From NCBI GenBank assembly GCA_002749285.1, contig PDPR01000012.1, forward strand, positions 89,690 through 153,689: a DNA stretch of 64,000 nt. The letters are read 5' to 3'. Within the stretch, counting starts at the first letter, position 1. Every line of letters starts with the position of its first letter. The notes beneath the pieces were generated by a model. That model worked only from the letters and a program-made list of their open reading frames with translations, had not been told where the DNA came from and did no database searches. Shown piece after piece: positions 53,939 to 63,462 of the stretch. The stretch comes from Maribacter sp. GTDB lineage: Bacteria > Bacteroidota > Bacteroidia > Flavobacteriales > Flavobacteriaceae. The translations under genes were made by a program, and so were the position numbers.

Positions 53939-53976
53939 AAAAAAGCCCTGACGGTTCGTTCCGTCAGGGCTTTTTT
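53939..53976. terminator. bidirectional terminator
   Basis: 16-bp stem (53939-53954 with 53961-53976) with A-run and T-run on the two sides, between the converging FKBP and outer-membrane barrel genes. Confidence 0.87.
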
Positions 53977-53993
53977 ATTATTAAGGAACCATG

Positions 53994-54605
53994 TTATAGT
54001 TTTAACGATAGGGCAAAGATAATTTGGGAGGGGCGTGAATCGACCTTTCCTGAGATATCGGCAATATTATTTCCGATAAAGTTGGCCTCATTTTTAGAGA
54101 AGCCCCTTTCGTAGCGCACATCCAACCCTATTTTGCCCAAGTTTACCCCGGCACCAAGGTGTAGCCCTACGGTGAAATCATTCTTTACATCATCAACCTT
54201 TAAATCCCCAAGCTCATTGTTCAAGGTATATTGGAATGCAGGACCGGCAAAAATGTGCAATGGCCCAATGATCTTATAGCCTAAAAGTACGGGAAGGTCC
54301 AATTTCGAGATATCATAATCATTGGAATCGCCATTCAGGTCATAACTACTTTTTGTTTTCGTGTAGATCAATTCGGGTCTCAAATAGATTTTTGGGAGAT
54401 CCAATTTTCCAAATACACCGATATGGTAGCCTACCTTACCATCAGAGCCCTCTATGATATTCTCTCCGGCATTGGTGACAGAACCAATTAGGTCACCGTT
54501 CTTGTTGTAGTTGAGCCCGGCCTTTATACCAAATCCAGAACCGCTCTGGGCAAATGTAGTGATGCTGGCCAGGGCAAAAACAGCCAATAGAATTGTTTTT
54601 TTCAT
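53994..54605 (-). CDS. outer membrane beta-barrel protein (PorT-like family)
   Basis: 203 residues from the Met at 54605. Signal peptide MKKTILLAVFALASITTFAQ, then GFGIKAGLNYNKNGD, the usual start of Bacteroidota small barrels, alternating strands (IYLRPELIYTKTKSSYDL; LHLGAGVNLGKIGLDVRYER), and a C-terminal strand IIFALSLKL ending in Leu. Probably an eight-strand porin-like barrel in the outer membrane. Specific role unknown; such proteins are often porins or T9SS-associated barrels. Confidence 0.85.
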   Translation of the reverse strand: MKKTILLAVFALASITTFAQSGSGFGIKAGLNYNKNGDLIGSVTNAGENIIEGSDGKVGYHIGVFGKLDLPKIYLRPELIYTKTKSSYDLNGDSNDYDISKLDLPVLLGYKIIGPLHIFAGPAFQYTLNNELGDLKVDDVKNDFTVGLHLGAGVNLGKIGLDVRYERGFSKNEANFIGNNIADISGKVDSRPSQIIFALSLKL

Positions 54606-54834
54606 AATGTGTTCGTTTTTTGGCATCCAAATCGATGCCGTCCGTTATCTTATTCATGTCTATATAAAGAAAGAACGATGAGGATTTATCTTTATTGTTA
54701 CAATAGACGTTATCATTTTCAAAAAAAAGCAAGATACAAGGTGTTGCCTCCCTTATTATTGTTTCGATGGCTCCTTGGCCATTTTAATGGAAAACTTTAT
54801 TTTTTTGTTATGGACTTTATGATGGGTAGATGAT

Positions 54835-54842
54835 TATATTTG
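54835..54842 (+). promoter_or_regulatory. -7 box of tgt
   Basis: TATATTTG, with a TTTG 17 nt upstream (54814-54817). It lies inside the longest tgt frame, so an ATG at 54830 cannot be the start; GTG at 54860 is used. Confidence 0.55.
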
Positions 54843-54859
54843 CCACTTTAAATGGGAAA

Positions 54860-55990
54860 GTGCAATTTACATTAGAACATACAGACGCTCAAAGCAAGGC
54901 ACGTGCCGGTAAAATGGTTACGGACCACGGGGTTGTCGAAACCCCTATTTTTATGCCCGTAGGTACTGTGGCCTCCGTTAAGGGCGTACATCAAAGGGAA
55001 TTAAGGGAGGATATAAACCCTGATATTATCTTGGGGAATACCTACCATTTGTTCCTGCGGCCCAAGACCCGGATTCTTCAACAAGCCGGGGGATTACATA
55101 AATTCATGGGTTGGGATCGGAATATTTTGACCGACAGTGGTGGTTATCAGGTATATTCCTTGTCGGCAAATCGAAAGATAAAGGAAGAGGGTGTTAAGTT
55201 CAAATCGCATATCGATGGCTCTATGCATATGTTCACCCCAGAGAGGGTGATGGAGATTCAGCGGGTGATCGGGGCCGATATTATTATGGCTTTTGACGAA
55301 TGTACCCCGTATCCCTGTGACTATGATTACGCCAAGCGATCCATGCATATGACACATCGGTGGCTGGATCGGTGCATGGCGCATTTGGAGAAAACCCCGT
55401 TCGCCTATGATTATTCGCAATCCTTTTTCCCGATTGTACAAGGCTCTACGTACAAGGACCTTCGAATACGGTCAGCGGAGTATATAGCCAATGCAGGGGC
55501 CGAAGGGAATGCCATTGGAGGGCTTTCTGTTGGTGAACCGGCAGGGGAAATGTACGCCATGACCGAAGTGGTCTGCGATATATTGCCAGAAGACAAGCCT
55601 AGGTATTTGATGGGTGTGGGCACCCCGATCAATATCCTGGAGAATATAGCACTTGGTATCGATATGTTCGATTGTGTGATGCCTACCCGTAATGCTAGGA
55701 ACGGAATGCTCTTTACGGCCCATGGCACAATGAACATCAAGAATAAAAAATGGGAGGATGATTTTTCGCCCATAGATGAAATGGGCACTACCTTTGTGGA
55801 TAAGGAATATTCAAAGGCCTATTTAAGACATCTGTTCGCCGCCAATGAATATTTGGGCAGGCAGATTGCGACAATACACAATCTCGGATTCTACCTTTGG
55901 TTGGTCCGTGAGGCAAGAAAGCATATTTTAGCCGGTGATTTTACATCGTGGAAGCATATCATGGTCAAACAAATGGATAAAAGACTATAG
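54860..55990 (+). CDS. tgt: tRNA-guanine transglycosylase
   Basis: Exchanges G34 for preQ1 in tRNAs with GUN anticodons (queuosine). From GTG 54860 the protein has 376 residues, the normal length, starting QFTLEHTDAQSKARAGK. Catalytic Asp in ILTDSGGYQVYSL and nucleophile Asp in NIALGIDMFDCVMPTRNARNG (key part GIDMFDCVMPTRN); FDECTP and GGLSVGEP also match. The zinc Cys/His cluster near the C-terminus is not obvious: TFVDKEYSKAYLRHLFAANE keeps only the His, as in other Bacteroidota Tgt. Followed after 2 nt by lptF. Confidence 0.94.
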   Translation: MQFTLEHTDAQSKARAGKMVTDHGVVETPIFMPVGTVASVKGVHQRELREDINPDIILGNTYHLFLRPKTRILQQAGGLHKFMGWDRNILTDSGGYQVYSLSANRKIKEEGVKFKSHIDGSMHMFTPERVMEIQRVIGADIIMAFDECTPYPCDYDYAKRSMHMTHRWLDRCMAHLEKTPFAYDYSQSFFPIVQGSTYKDLRIRSAEYIANAGAEGNAIGGLSVGEPAGEMYAMTEVVCDILPEDKPRYLMGVGTPINILENIALGIDMFDCVMPTRNARNGMLFTAHGTMNIKNKKWEDDFSPIDEMGTTFVDKEYSKAYLRHLFAANEYLGRQIATIHNLGFYLWLVREARKHILAGDFTSWKHIMVKQMDKRL

Positions 55991-55992
55991 CA

Positions 55993-57072
55993 TTGAGTAT
56001 AATAGACAAATACATACTTAAACGGTATTTGGTCACTTTTATAGTGATGTTGCTGCTCTTTGTCCCTATTGGCATTATGGCGAACCTCGCCGAGCAGATC
56101 GGTAAGATGATCGATAATGATGCCCCTACCAATGAGATTATCATCTATTACTTGAATTTCACGATTTATATCGGTAGTCTACTGTTCCCCATATTCCTGT
56201 TTTTGTCGATTATATTCTTTACATCCAAGTTGGCCAGTAATACGGAGATTGTGGCCATATTGAGCTCGGGGGTATCCTATGGGCGCTTTTTAAGGCCCTA
56301 TTTGATAGGGGCATCAATCATTGCGGTGACCATGCTGGTCATGGCCATGTTCATTGTCCCCAATGCCAGTAAAGGCTATAATGAGTTCAAATATAAATAT
56401 TTGAAAAAAGGGAAAAAGAATCGGGAAACCAGTAATATATTCAATCAGCTGAATGAAAATGATTTCCTTTATGTGAGCAGTTTCGATCCCGCAAGGCAAA
56501 ATGCCAAGAAATTCACCTTTGAACGCTTTAATGAGGACAATACATTGGATTTTAAGATTTCGGCCAACAGTATCCGATGGGTTGAGAAGGACAGTATTTA
56601 CCGGTTGATCAAATACACAAAGCGTACAATGGTAGGGGATTCGGCCATTATAAGGACCAAGAACAGGTTGGATACCCTGTTTACCTTCAAGATAGGTGAC
56701 TTGACCCCGGTCTCCTATATAGCGGAGACCAAGAACCTATTTGAGCTTAATAGGTTTATAAAGGACCAAAGAAGAAAGGGGGCTTCCAATATCAACAGCT
56801 ACGTACTTGTGAAATACCGAAGGTGGGCCTTGCCCTTAACGGCATTTATCCTTACCATTATCGCGGTAGCGGTATCTTCTGTAAAACGGCGTGGCGGTAT
56901 GGGCGTTAACCTGGCTTTTGGTATAGGTGTTGCCTTTGTCTATATCTTTTTTGACAAGGTTTTCGGTACCCTTGCCGAACAGGCTGGTTTTTCACCACTA
57001 CTGGCAGTGATCATCCCTAATGTTATTTTTGGTATTTTAGCCTTTTACCTGTTACAGAATGCCAAGCGTTAG
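55993..57072 (+). CDS. LptF/LptG-family permease (YjgP/YjgQ)
   Basis: 359-residue inner membrane protein of the lipopolysaccharide exporter family. About six membrane segments (residues 13-30, 57-77, 99-119 and three after 270) flank a periplasmic beta-jellyroll-like region. IIDKYILKRYLVTF is the typical N-terminus and RRWALPLTAFILTIIAVAVSS lies in the second membrane block. The start is TTG at 55993, 2 nt after tgt; no ATG is available. tgt-lptF pairing is common in flavobacteria. Overlaps the next gene by 14 nt. Confidence 0.9.
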   Translation: MSIIDKYILKRYLVTFIVMLLLFVPIGIMANLAEQIGKMIDNDAPTNEIIIYYLNFTIYIGSLLFPIFLFLSIIFFTSKLASNTEIVAILSSGVSYGRFLRPYLIGASIIAVTMLVMAMFIVPNASKGYNEFKYKYLKKGKKNRETSNIFNQLNENDFLYVSSFDPARQNAKKFTFERFNEDNTLDFKISANSIRWVEKDSIYRLIKYTKRTMVGDSAIIRTKNRLDTLFTFKIGDLTPVSYIAETKNLFELNRFIKDQRRKGASNINSYVLVKYRRWALPLTAFILTIIAVAVSSVKRRGGMGVNLAFGIGVAFVYIFFDKVFGTLAEQAGFSPLLAVIIPNVIFGILAFYLLQNAKR

Positions 57073-57946
57073 ACTTAAGAACTACTTACAACTTCATTTT
57101 ATCGTTTTTATCTGGGGCTTTACGGCGGTCCTCGGTAAACTGATAACCATTGGGGCACTTCCTTTGGTCTGGTACCGAATGGTGCTGGCAACAGTGCTTA
57201 TTTTTCTGTATGTAAGATATAAGGGGCTATCCTTCGGGGTTTCGAAAAAAGGGTTGGTATGGATGGTTGTTGGTGGTATGGCCATCGCCCTGCATTGGGT
57301 CACATTCTTTAAGGCCATTAAAGTGTCCAATGTCTCGGTAACCTTGGCGATTATGTCGACCGCTGCATTTTTCACGGCAATTCTAGAGCCCATTTGGTAC
57401 GGTAGGAAGGTTGTTGTCCATGAGGTCGTGTTCGGTTTGGTCGTGGTGCTGGGACTGTATATTATTTTTCAGGTAGGGACCGGTTATATGTATGGTATTG
57501 CCCTTGCATTGGTCTCGGCTTTTCTGTCGGTCGTTTTTACATTGGTCAATGGTAGGTTGATCAAGTATCAGAAGCCATCGGTAATCTCGTTTTATGAGTT
57601 GGGGAGCGGTGTTTTGTTTTTGACCGTTTTTATGGTCTTTAGGGGGGATTTTGGCATGGGGTTCTTTGCATTGTCACCCATGGATTGGGCTCTTATAGGG
57701 ATACTTGCCTCCATATGTACGGCATATGCCTATATCGCTTCGGTCAAGATCATGGAATATATTACACCCTATACCGTGGTGTTGACCGTGAATATGGAGC
57801 CTGTTTATGGTATAATCCTGGCCTTTCTTATTTTAGGCGATGATGAGAAAATGAAACCGGAATTCTATCTTGGGGCCTTGATCATTATCCTCACGGTCAT
57901 TGCCAATGGTATAATGAAACGATCCGGCGTTAAAAAGAACGGCTGA
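57059..57946 (+). CDS. EamA-family (DMT) transporter
   Basis: 295-residue membrane protein with ten hydrophobic segments in two EamA repeats ([17 protein letters not shown] near the start and [16 protein letters not shown] in the second half). Members export amino acids or other small metabolites; the substrate here is unknown. Start overlaps lptF by 14 nt, so the two are coupled. The final [14 protein letters not shown]... is the normal C-terminal helix of the fold. Confidence 0.88.
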   Translation: MPSVRLKNYLQLHFIVFIWGFTAVLGKLITIGALPLVWYRMVLATVLIFLYVRYKGLSFGVSKKGLVWMVVGGMAIALHWVTFFKAIKVSNVSVTLAIMSTAAFFTAILEPIWYGRKVVVHEVVFGLVVVLGLYIIFQVGTGYMYGIALALVSAFLSVVFTLVNGRLIKYQKPSVISFYELGSGVLFLTVFMVFRGDFGMGFFALSPMDWALIGILASICTAYAYIASVKIMEYITPYTVVLTVNMEPVYGIILAFLILGDDEKMKPEFYLGALIIILTVIANGIMKRSGVKKNG

Positions 57947-57971
57947 GCCACAGGGTTCCCCTAGATTATTT

Positions 57972-57979
57972 TATATTTG
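57972..57979 (+). promoter_or_regulatory. -7 box of accA
   Basis: TATATTTG, 29 nt before the accA ATG; no -33 match. Confidence 0.5.
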
Positions 57980-58008
57980 TACCCAAACTAACAAAACCTG
58001 ATCGACGC

Positions 58009-58962
58009 ATGGAATATTTGGATTTTGAACTTCCCATTAAAGAACTTGAGGATCAATTGGATAAATGTATGGTCATTGGGGAAGAGAGTGATGTGGATGT
58101 TAGCGAAACCTGCAAACAGATCGAGAAAAAGTTGACCACAATGCGAAAGGACATTTATAGGAACCTTACCGCATGGCAAAGGGTGCAGCTTTCCAGACAC
58201 CCTAATAGGCCTTATACCCTGGATTATATAACTGCCATCTGTGGCGATACCTTTTTGGAACTCCATGGGGACCGTACCGTAAAGGATGACAAGGCCATGA
58301 TCGGTGGTTTGGGGAAAATAGGAGATCAAAGTTTCATGTTCGTTGGCCAACAGAAAGGATATAATACCAAAACCCGGCAATATCGGAATTTTGGTATGGC
58401 GAACCCTGAAGGGTATAGAAAGGCCTTGCGCCTTATGAAATCTGCCGAGAAATTCGGTATTCCCGTGGTTTGTTTTATTGATACCCCAGGAGCTTATCCC
58501 GGTATTGAGGCTGAAGAGCGCGGACAGGGAGAGGCTATCGCTAGGAATATCATGGAAATGACCCGATTGAAAGTGCCGATCATCGTGACCATTATCGGTG
58601 AAGGTGCATCCGGTGGGGCTTTGGGCATAGGTGTGGGTGATCGTGTACTGATGTTGGAAAATACATGGTACTCTGTAATCTCACCGGAATCATGCTCTTC
58701 CATATTATGGAGAAGTTGGGAATACAAGGAACAGGCAGCCGAGGCATTGAAGCTGACGGCACCGGATATGAAAAAGTTGGGATTGATCGATGAGATTGTA
58801 CGCGAACCGGTTGGTGGCGCCCATAGTAATCGGGAAAAGACTTTTGAAACCGTCAAAAATAAAATAACCACCCATTACGGGGAATTGCAAAAGTTATCAC
58901 CAAAAAAATTGGTCGAATTGCGTATGGATAAATATGCGGATATGGGTGTTTTCAATGGCTAA
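58009..58962 (+). CDS. accA: acetyl-CoA carboxylase carboxyltransferase subunit alpha
   Basis: Transfers the carboxyl group from biotin to acetyl-CoA, with AccD. 317 residues, beginning [20 protein letters not shown] and containing [52 protein letters not shown] (key part [18 protein letters not shown]) and [15 protein letters not shown]. All AccA signatures are present. It is separated from dnaB by a 167-nt region with two TTATCAACA motifs. Confidence 0.96.
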   Translation: MEYLDFELPIKELEDQLDKCMVIGEESDVDVSETCKQIEKKLTTMRKDIYRNLTAWQRVQLSRHPNRPYTLDYITAICGDTFLELHGDRTVKDDKAMIGGLGKIGDQSFMFVGQQKGYNTKTRQYRNFGMANPEGYRKALRLMKSAEKFGIPVVCFIDTPGAYPGIEAEERGQGEAIARNIMEMTRLKVPIIVTIIGEGASGGALGIGVGDRVLMLENTWYSVISPESCSSILWRSWEYKEQAAEALKLTAPDMKKLGLIDEIVREPVGGAHSNREKTFETVKNKITTHYGELQKLSPKKLVELRMDKYADMGVFNG

Positions 58963-59020
58963 TCCCTGTATTTGTTCAAGGTAGTCGGCCCATATACTTT
59001 CCAATTCCATTTTTTTTCCG

Positions 59021-59049
59021 TTATCAACACTTTTTGTAACTTATCAACA
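59021..59049 (+). promoter_or_regulatory. two TTATCAACA motifs upstream of dnaB
   Basis: TTATCAACA at 59021-59029 and again at 59041-59049, same strand, period 20 bp (about two helical turns). DnaA-box-like; see the same 9-mer at 15242 and near 40480. Confidence 0.4.
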
Positions 59050-59129
59050 GGCAAATTGTTAATGGACCGTTGAAATAGTTAAACCGTAAACCTACGTTAA
59101 CTTAAGGTTAATTACATATTTTCGCATTC

Positions 59130-60677
59130 ATGGAAAAACCCAAGCCACTTATTGGCCATAAGATAGACAAGTCCACTATTATCAATCTGGAAAGGGGTAA
59201 GATACCACCTCAAGCCGTTGATTTGGAGGAAGTTGTGATTGGGGCTATGATGATTGACAAAAAAGGGGTTGATGAGGTGATTGATATCTTGCACCCCGAT
59301 GTTTTCTATAAGGATGCCCATCGTTTTATCTATGAGGCCATTTTTAAATTGTTCGAAACCTCGGAACCGGTTGATTTATTAACCGTTTCTTCCCAATTGA
59401 GGAAAGATGGTAAACTGGAATCCGTTGGAGGGGATTTTTACCTTATAAAATTGACCCAAAAAGTGGCCTCTTCGGCCCATATCGAGTTTCATGCCCGTAT
59501 CATACTCCAAAAATATATCCAACGTAGTCTGATCAAGATATCGAACGAGATCATTGAGGATGCCTATGATGAGGGTACTGATGTTTTTGACTTATTGGAT
59601 GAGGCGGAATCAAAACTATACGATGTCACCCAAGGCAATTTGAAACGCTCTGCCGAAACGGCCCAGAATTTGGTGATCCAGGCCAAGAAAAGGATTGAGG
59701 AGATTTCCAATAAGGAAGGATTGAGTGGTATTGCCTCGGGCTTTGATAAGCTCGATAAACTCACCTCTGGGTGGCAACCTAGTGATCTGATTATTGTGGC
59801 TGCACGTCCAGGTATGGGTAAAACGGCCCTGACCCTTTCCATGGCCCGTAATATTGCAGTGAACTCAGGAGTGCCTGTGGCGTTCTTTTCGCTGGAGATG
59901 TCCTCCGTACAGTTGATCACGAGGTTGATCTCATCGGAAACCGGACTGTCCTCTGAAAAGTTGCGTACGGGAAAGTTGGAAAAACACGAATGGGAACAAC
60001 TCAACGTAAAGGTGAAGACCCTTGAAAAGGCCCCCTTGTTTATCGATGATACCCCTTCATTATCTATTTTTGACCTTAGGGCAAAGGCAAGACGATTGTC
60101 TTCCCAACATGGCATAAAATTGATCATTATCGATTATTTGCAGTTGATGACCGCCGGGGGAAGCCAAAAAGGAGGGAACCGTGAGCAGGAAATCTCTACG
60201 ATTTCCAGAAACCTCAAGGCCTTGGCAAAAGAGTTGGGCGTACCTGTTATCGCCTTGTCCCAGCTATCCAGGGCAGTAGAGACAAGAGGGGGGAGCAAAC
60301 GGCCCATCCTTTCGGATCTTAGGGAATCCGGTGCAATTGAGCAGGATGCGGATATTGTTTCCTTTATCTATAGACCGGAATATTATAAGATCGATGAATG
60401 GGACGATGAGGAACGTACACCTACAGAGGGCCAAGCAGAGTTCATTGTTGCCAAACACAGAAATGGTAGCCTGGATAGTATTCGGTTGAAATTTATCGGT
60501 AACCTTGGTAAATTCGACAATTTGGATGATTTCGATTCGCCTTTTGAATTTCAGTCGAAAATGAATGCGGAAGATGAAAACCCCTTCATTACCAAAAACC
60601 TTCCCGATGCCAATGAGGCCTTCGGTAGTTCCATGAACGAAGGTTTCGACCCCAATGACAGTGATGTGCCTTTCTAA
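59130..60677 (+). CDS. dnaB: replicative DNA helicase DnaB
   Basis: Hexameric 5'-3' helicase at the replication fork. 515 residues: N-terminal domain (30-130, AVDLEEVVIGAMMIDKKGV), linker helix, RecA-type motor with Walker A AARPGMGKTALT (about 224-235), Walker B KLIIIDYLQLM and the arginine-finger region RAVETRGGSKRPILSDLRES. The C-terminus ends in an acidic tail (FDPNDSDVPF), like an SSB-type tip. No intein. Complete. Confidence 0.97.
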   Translation: MEKPKPLIGHKIDKSTIINLERGKIPPQAVDLEEVVIGAMMIDKKGVDEVIDILHPDVFYKDAHRFIYEAIFKLFETSEPVDLLTVSSQLRKDGKLESVGGDFYLIKLTQKVASSAHIEFHARIILQKYIQRSLIKISNEIIEDAYDEGTDVFDLLDEAESKLYDVTQGNLKRSAETAQNLVIQAKKRIEEISNKEGLSGIASGFDKLDKLTSGWQPSDLIIVAARPGMGKTALTLSMARNIAVNSGVPVAFFSLEMSSVQLITRLISSETGLSSEKLRTGKLEKHEWEQLNVKVKTLEKAPLFIDDTPSLSIFDLRAKARRLSSQHGIKLIIIDYLQLMTAGGSQKGGNREQEISTISRNLKALAKELGVPVIALSQLSRAVETRGGSKRPILSDLRESGAIEQDADIVSFIYRPEYYKIDEWDDEERTPTEGQAEFIVAKHRNGSLDSIRLKFIGNLGKFDNLDDFDSPFEFQSKMNAEDENPFITKNLPDANEAFGSSMNEGFDPNDSDVPF

Positions 60678-60799
60678 TAAAAAACGATTCGGTTCCAAGA
60701 CCTGTATCTGTTTTTACCGGACAGGTAAAAAGCATGGTACTGCCAAAGATGTATTTCACAAAAAAACATAAAACAAATAAGGATGCATCAATTTTCCTT

Positions 60800-60807
60800 T
60801 ATCTTTG
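60800..60807 (+). promoter_or_regulatory. -7 box of the 60835-62100 gene
   Basis: TATCTTTG; predicted start about 60814, leaving a leader of about 21 nt to ATG 60835 and excluding the in-frame upstream start at 60805. Confidence 0.5.
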
Positions 60808-60834
60808 GTAAAGATCTTTAAAAGGGGATATTCA

Positions 60835-62100
60835 ATGCACAAAAGCGTTTTGTTTTTTTTCTTCCTGTTTTTTTCATGGGGTATTTCGGCATCCTCAATT
60901 CTTGTTCCCATGGATGCGGATACCCAGAAAAACCATCTAAAGGCATACGGGATCACCTATTGGGTACTCACCAAACAACAAAAAGTCCAATGGTTGTTGA
61001 ATTATAGGGGAGGTTCTTTCCTGCTTCCCGATGGGGATGCTATTCGCAGGGAATGCCAGGTCCGCGGGGTGTCTTTTGAGATACTTTCCGACGGACAGGC
61101 CCAGGCAATTTTGGATGCCATAAGTAGCCCTTCCCAAAATCAGGAAGCGGTCATTCTTGAAAAGCCCCCCAAAATCGCGGTGTACTCCCCAAAGACCAGC
61201 CAGCCATGGGACGATGCCGTGACCATGGTACTTACCTACGCGGAGATACCCTATGTAACTATTTATGATGAAGAGGTGTTGGGTGATAAATTGGCCCTGT
61301 ACGATTGGTTGCACCTGCACCATGAGGATTTTACGGGCCAGTATGGTAAATTTTATGGGGCCTATAGGGCAATGCCTTGGTATATCGAGGGGAAGAAAAA
61401 AGCAGAGGCCTTGGCCGCCAAATTGGGTTATAATAAGGTCTCCGAGGAAAAAAGGGATGTAGCCTTGAAGATCAGGAACTATGTTATAGGTGGTGGTTTT
61501 ATGTTCGCCATGTGCTCGGCCACTGATAGTTTCGATATCGCCCTTGCCGCGGATGGTGTCGATATTTGTGAACCTATGTTCGATAACGACCCTTCGGAAG
61601 CCAATTACCAAAGTAAATTGGATTTTGGGAAGACGTTCGCATTTACCGATTTCACCTTGGAGCGTAACCCCTTGCGCTATGAGTTCTCATCCATTGATAT
61701 GACCAGTAAAAGGGAAGGGACGGTGCCCAAGGAGTCGGATTATTTTACCTTGATGGATTTTTCAGCAAAATGGGACCCCGTGCCTACCATGTTGTGCCAG
61801 AACCATACGGCCTTGGTAAAAGGGTTTATGGGACAGACGACCGCATTCAATAGAAAAGAGATAAAACCTACGGTTTTGGTATTGGGGGAAAACAAACTTA
61901 ATGGTGAGGCACGTTATATCCATGGTATAAAGGGTAAAGGCTTTTTTACTTTTTACGGTGGGCATGATCCGGAGGATTACCAACATAGGGTAGGGGACCC
62001 AAAGACGGAATTGGAACTGCACCCTACATCCCCGGGCTATCGCCTTATTTTGAACAATGTACTTTTCCCCGCTGCCAGAAAAAAGAAACAAAAAACCTAG
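60835..62100 (+). CDS. secreted protein, often labelled asparagine synthetase B; glutamine-amidotransferase-like
   Basis: 421 residues with a signal peptide (MHKSVLFFFFLFFSWGISASS), so exported. The body (KIAVYSPKTSQPWDDAVTM, then FAMCSATDSFDIALAADGVD) has an alpha/beta pattern with a Cys at a tight turn, MCSATDS, like the nucleophile elbow of class I glutamine amidotransferase or ThuA-like folds. HGIKGKGFFTFYGGHDPEDY near the end looks like the His part of such a site. Database names such as asparagine synthetase B do not fit: there is no N-terminal Cys and no ATP-pyrophosphatase domain. True function unknown. Confidence 0.7.
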   Translation: MHKSVLFFFFLFFSWGISASSILVPMDADTQKNHLKAYGITYWVLTKQQKVQWLLNYRGGSFLLPDGDAIRRECQVRGVSFEILSDGQAQAILDAISSPSQNQEAVILEKPPKIAVYSPKTSQPWDDAVTMVLTYAEIPYVTIYDEEVLGDKLALYDWLHLHHEDFTGQYGKFYGAYRAMPWYIEGKKKAEALAAKLGYNKVSEEKRDVALKIRNYVIGGGFMFAMCSATDSFDIALAADGVDICEPMFDNDPSEANYQSKLDFGKTFAFTDFTLERNPLRYEFSSIDMTSKREGTVPKESDYFTLMDFSAKWDPVPTMLCQNHTALVKGFMGQTTAFNRKEIKPTVLVLGENKLNGEARYIHGIKGKGFFTFYGGHDPEDYQHRVGDPKTELELHPTSPGYRLILNNVLFPAARKKKQKT

Positions 62101-62101
62101 C

Positions 62102-62899
62102 CTAGGCTTTTATAAGTTTTTCCAAAATACGTTCCACGCCAAGATCATCGTTACTGCTTGTTTGGTAGTTGGCAATATCCTTTACTTTGGGATGTGCATT
62201 GGCCATGGCAAAACTGTATTTTGCCAGGGCGAGCATTTCCAGGTCATTGTTGTAATCCCCGAAAACCATGGTCTCACTTGGTTTAATGTTATATAGCTCC
62301 TGGAGTTTTTGCAAGGCAAACCCCTTATGTGCATCAGGACTTGATATGTCGACCCAATAAAGGCCGGATACCTTGACCTTTAGATTGCCTTCCAGGTGTT
62401 TTACGGCAGGATATATATACTGTTCTGAACTCTCGGCATGGTAAATGGCTATTTTTAGTATCTCGGCATCGACCATGGATAGGTCATCAACGATTTTATA
62501 GGCCGAGTAATACTGCTTCAATAAATCGGCAAAAGAATCGGAATCACCCGTTAAATAAGCATTTTCTTTACCACAAAGCACTGGGTGTACGCCATCTATG
62601 GTATCAAGTGTGTCCAAAATGATTTTCCGCTTGTCCTTTGGGAGTAGTGTGGATAGCAACTCCTCTTCATTCTGTCTAACATAGCCGCCATTTTCCGCTA
62701 CGACGATAATATTTTGTTTAATGGCATCCAACTTATCGACAATACTGTCGTATTGCCTTCCGCTGGCGGCCACGAACAGGATTCCCTTTTTCTGTAATTG
62801 ATCGAACAATTCAAAAAAACGGTCGCTGACCTCATGATTGGAATTCAGTAGGGTGCCATCCATATCGGATACCACCATTTTTATTTGGGATAGGTCCAT
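62102..62899 (-). CDS. Cof-type HAD phosphatase
   Basis: 265 residues from the Met at 62899. Motif I is MVVSDMDGTLLNSNHEV with the nucleophile Asp, motif II VAASGRQYDSIV, then a C2-type cap (about 80-180), and motif IV MVFGDYNNDLEMLALAKYSF with AMANAHPKVKDIAN. Typical sugar- or nucleotide-phosphate phosphatase of the Cof family; substrate unknown. Its stop faces the previous gene's stop with one base between. Confidence 0.9.
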   Translation of the reverse strand: MDLSQIKMVVSDMDGTLLNSNHEVSDRFFELFDQLQKKGILFVAASGRQYDSIVDKLDAIKQNIIVVAENGGYVRQNEEELLSTLLPKDKRKIILDTLDTIDGVHPVLCGKENAYLTGDSDSFADLLKQYYSAYKIVDDLSMVDAEILKIAIYHAESSEQYIYPAVKHLEGNLKVKVSGLYWVDISSPDAHKGFALQKLQELYNIKPSETMVFGDYNNDLEMLALAKYSFAMANAHPKVKDIANYQTSSNDDLGVERILEKLIKA

Positions 62900-62998
62900 T
62901 TGTGGTAATATAAGCGACAAAGGTATTTGTTAAGGTTAAATAATAAGAATATTATGGATAAAGTTTATCTTGGCAAGATCAACTTTTATTGTAAGACT

Positions 62999-63421
62999 AT
63001 GAAATGTTATCAAAAGGAAATACGGCTTAGGCCTTTTTCAAGGGGTTTTCATCTTATTACGGATGAAATAGCCAATGCCCTTCTTGAGTTGGGGGATATG
63101 GAAAAAGGAATGCTACATCTGTTCATAAAACATACATCGGCAAGCTTGACCATTAATGAGAATGCGGATCCCACGGTACGGCAGGATTTTGAGAGCCATA
63201 TGAATGTGGTCGTACCCGAAAATGCCCCTTATTACGTTCACAATTACGAAGGGCCCGATGATATGCCGGCACATATCAAGGCATCGTTAATGGGGGCGTC
63301 GGTTCAGGTCCCGATTACCAAGGGCCGTTTGAACCTTGGGATCTGGCAGGGGATATATCTGTGTGAGCATCGAAATAGAGCTGGGCGGAGGTCATTGGTA
63401 GTATCTGCCTTTGGAGTATAA
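62999..63421 (+). CDS. yjbQ: YjbQ/UPF0047 family protein
   Basis: 140 residues from the Met at 62999 (MKCYQKEIRLRPFSRGFHLI), the family length; the frame opens 72 nt earlier. Signature LHLFIKHTSASLTINENADP, HIKASLMGASVQVPI and LGIWQGIYLCEHRNRAGRR are intact. E. coli YjbQ has weak thiamine-phosphate synthase activity; the physiological role is not settled. Divergent from the HAD gene. Confidence 0.9.
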   Translation: MKCYQKEIRLRPFSRGFHLITDEIANALLELGDMEKGMLHLFIKHTSASLTINENADPTVRQDFESHMNVVVPENAPYYVHNYEGPDDMPAHIKASLMGASVQVPITKGRLNLGIWQGIYLCEHRNRAGRRSLVVSAFGV

Positions 63422-63462
63422 TAAGTCCCGACTTGTCTGATCGAGCGCAGTCGAAGACCTAT

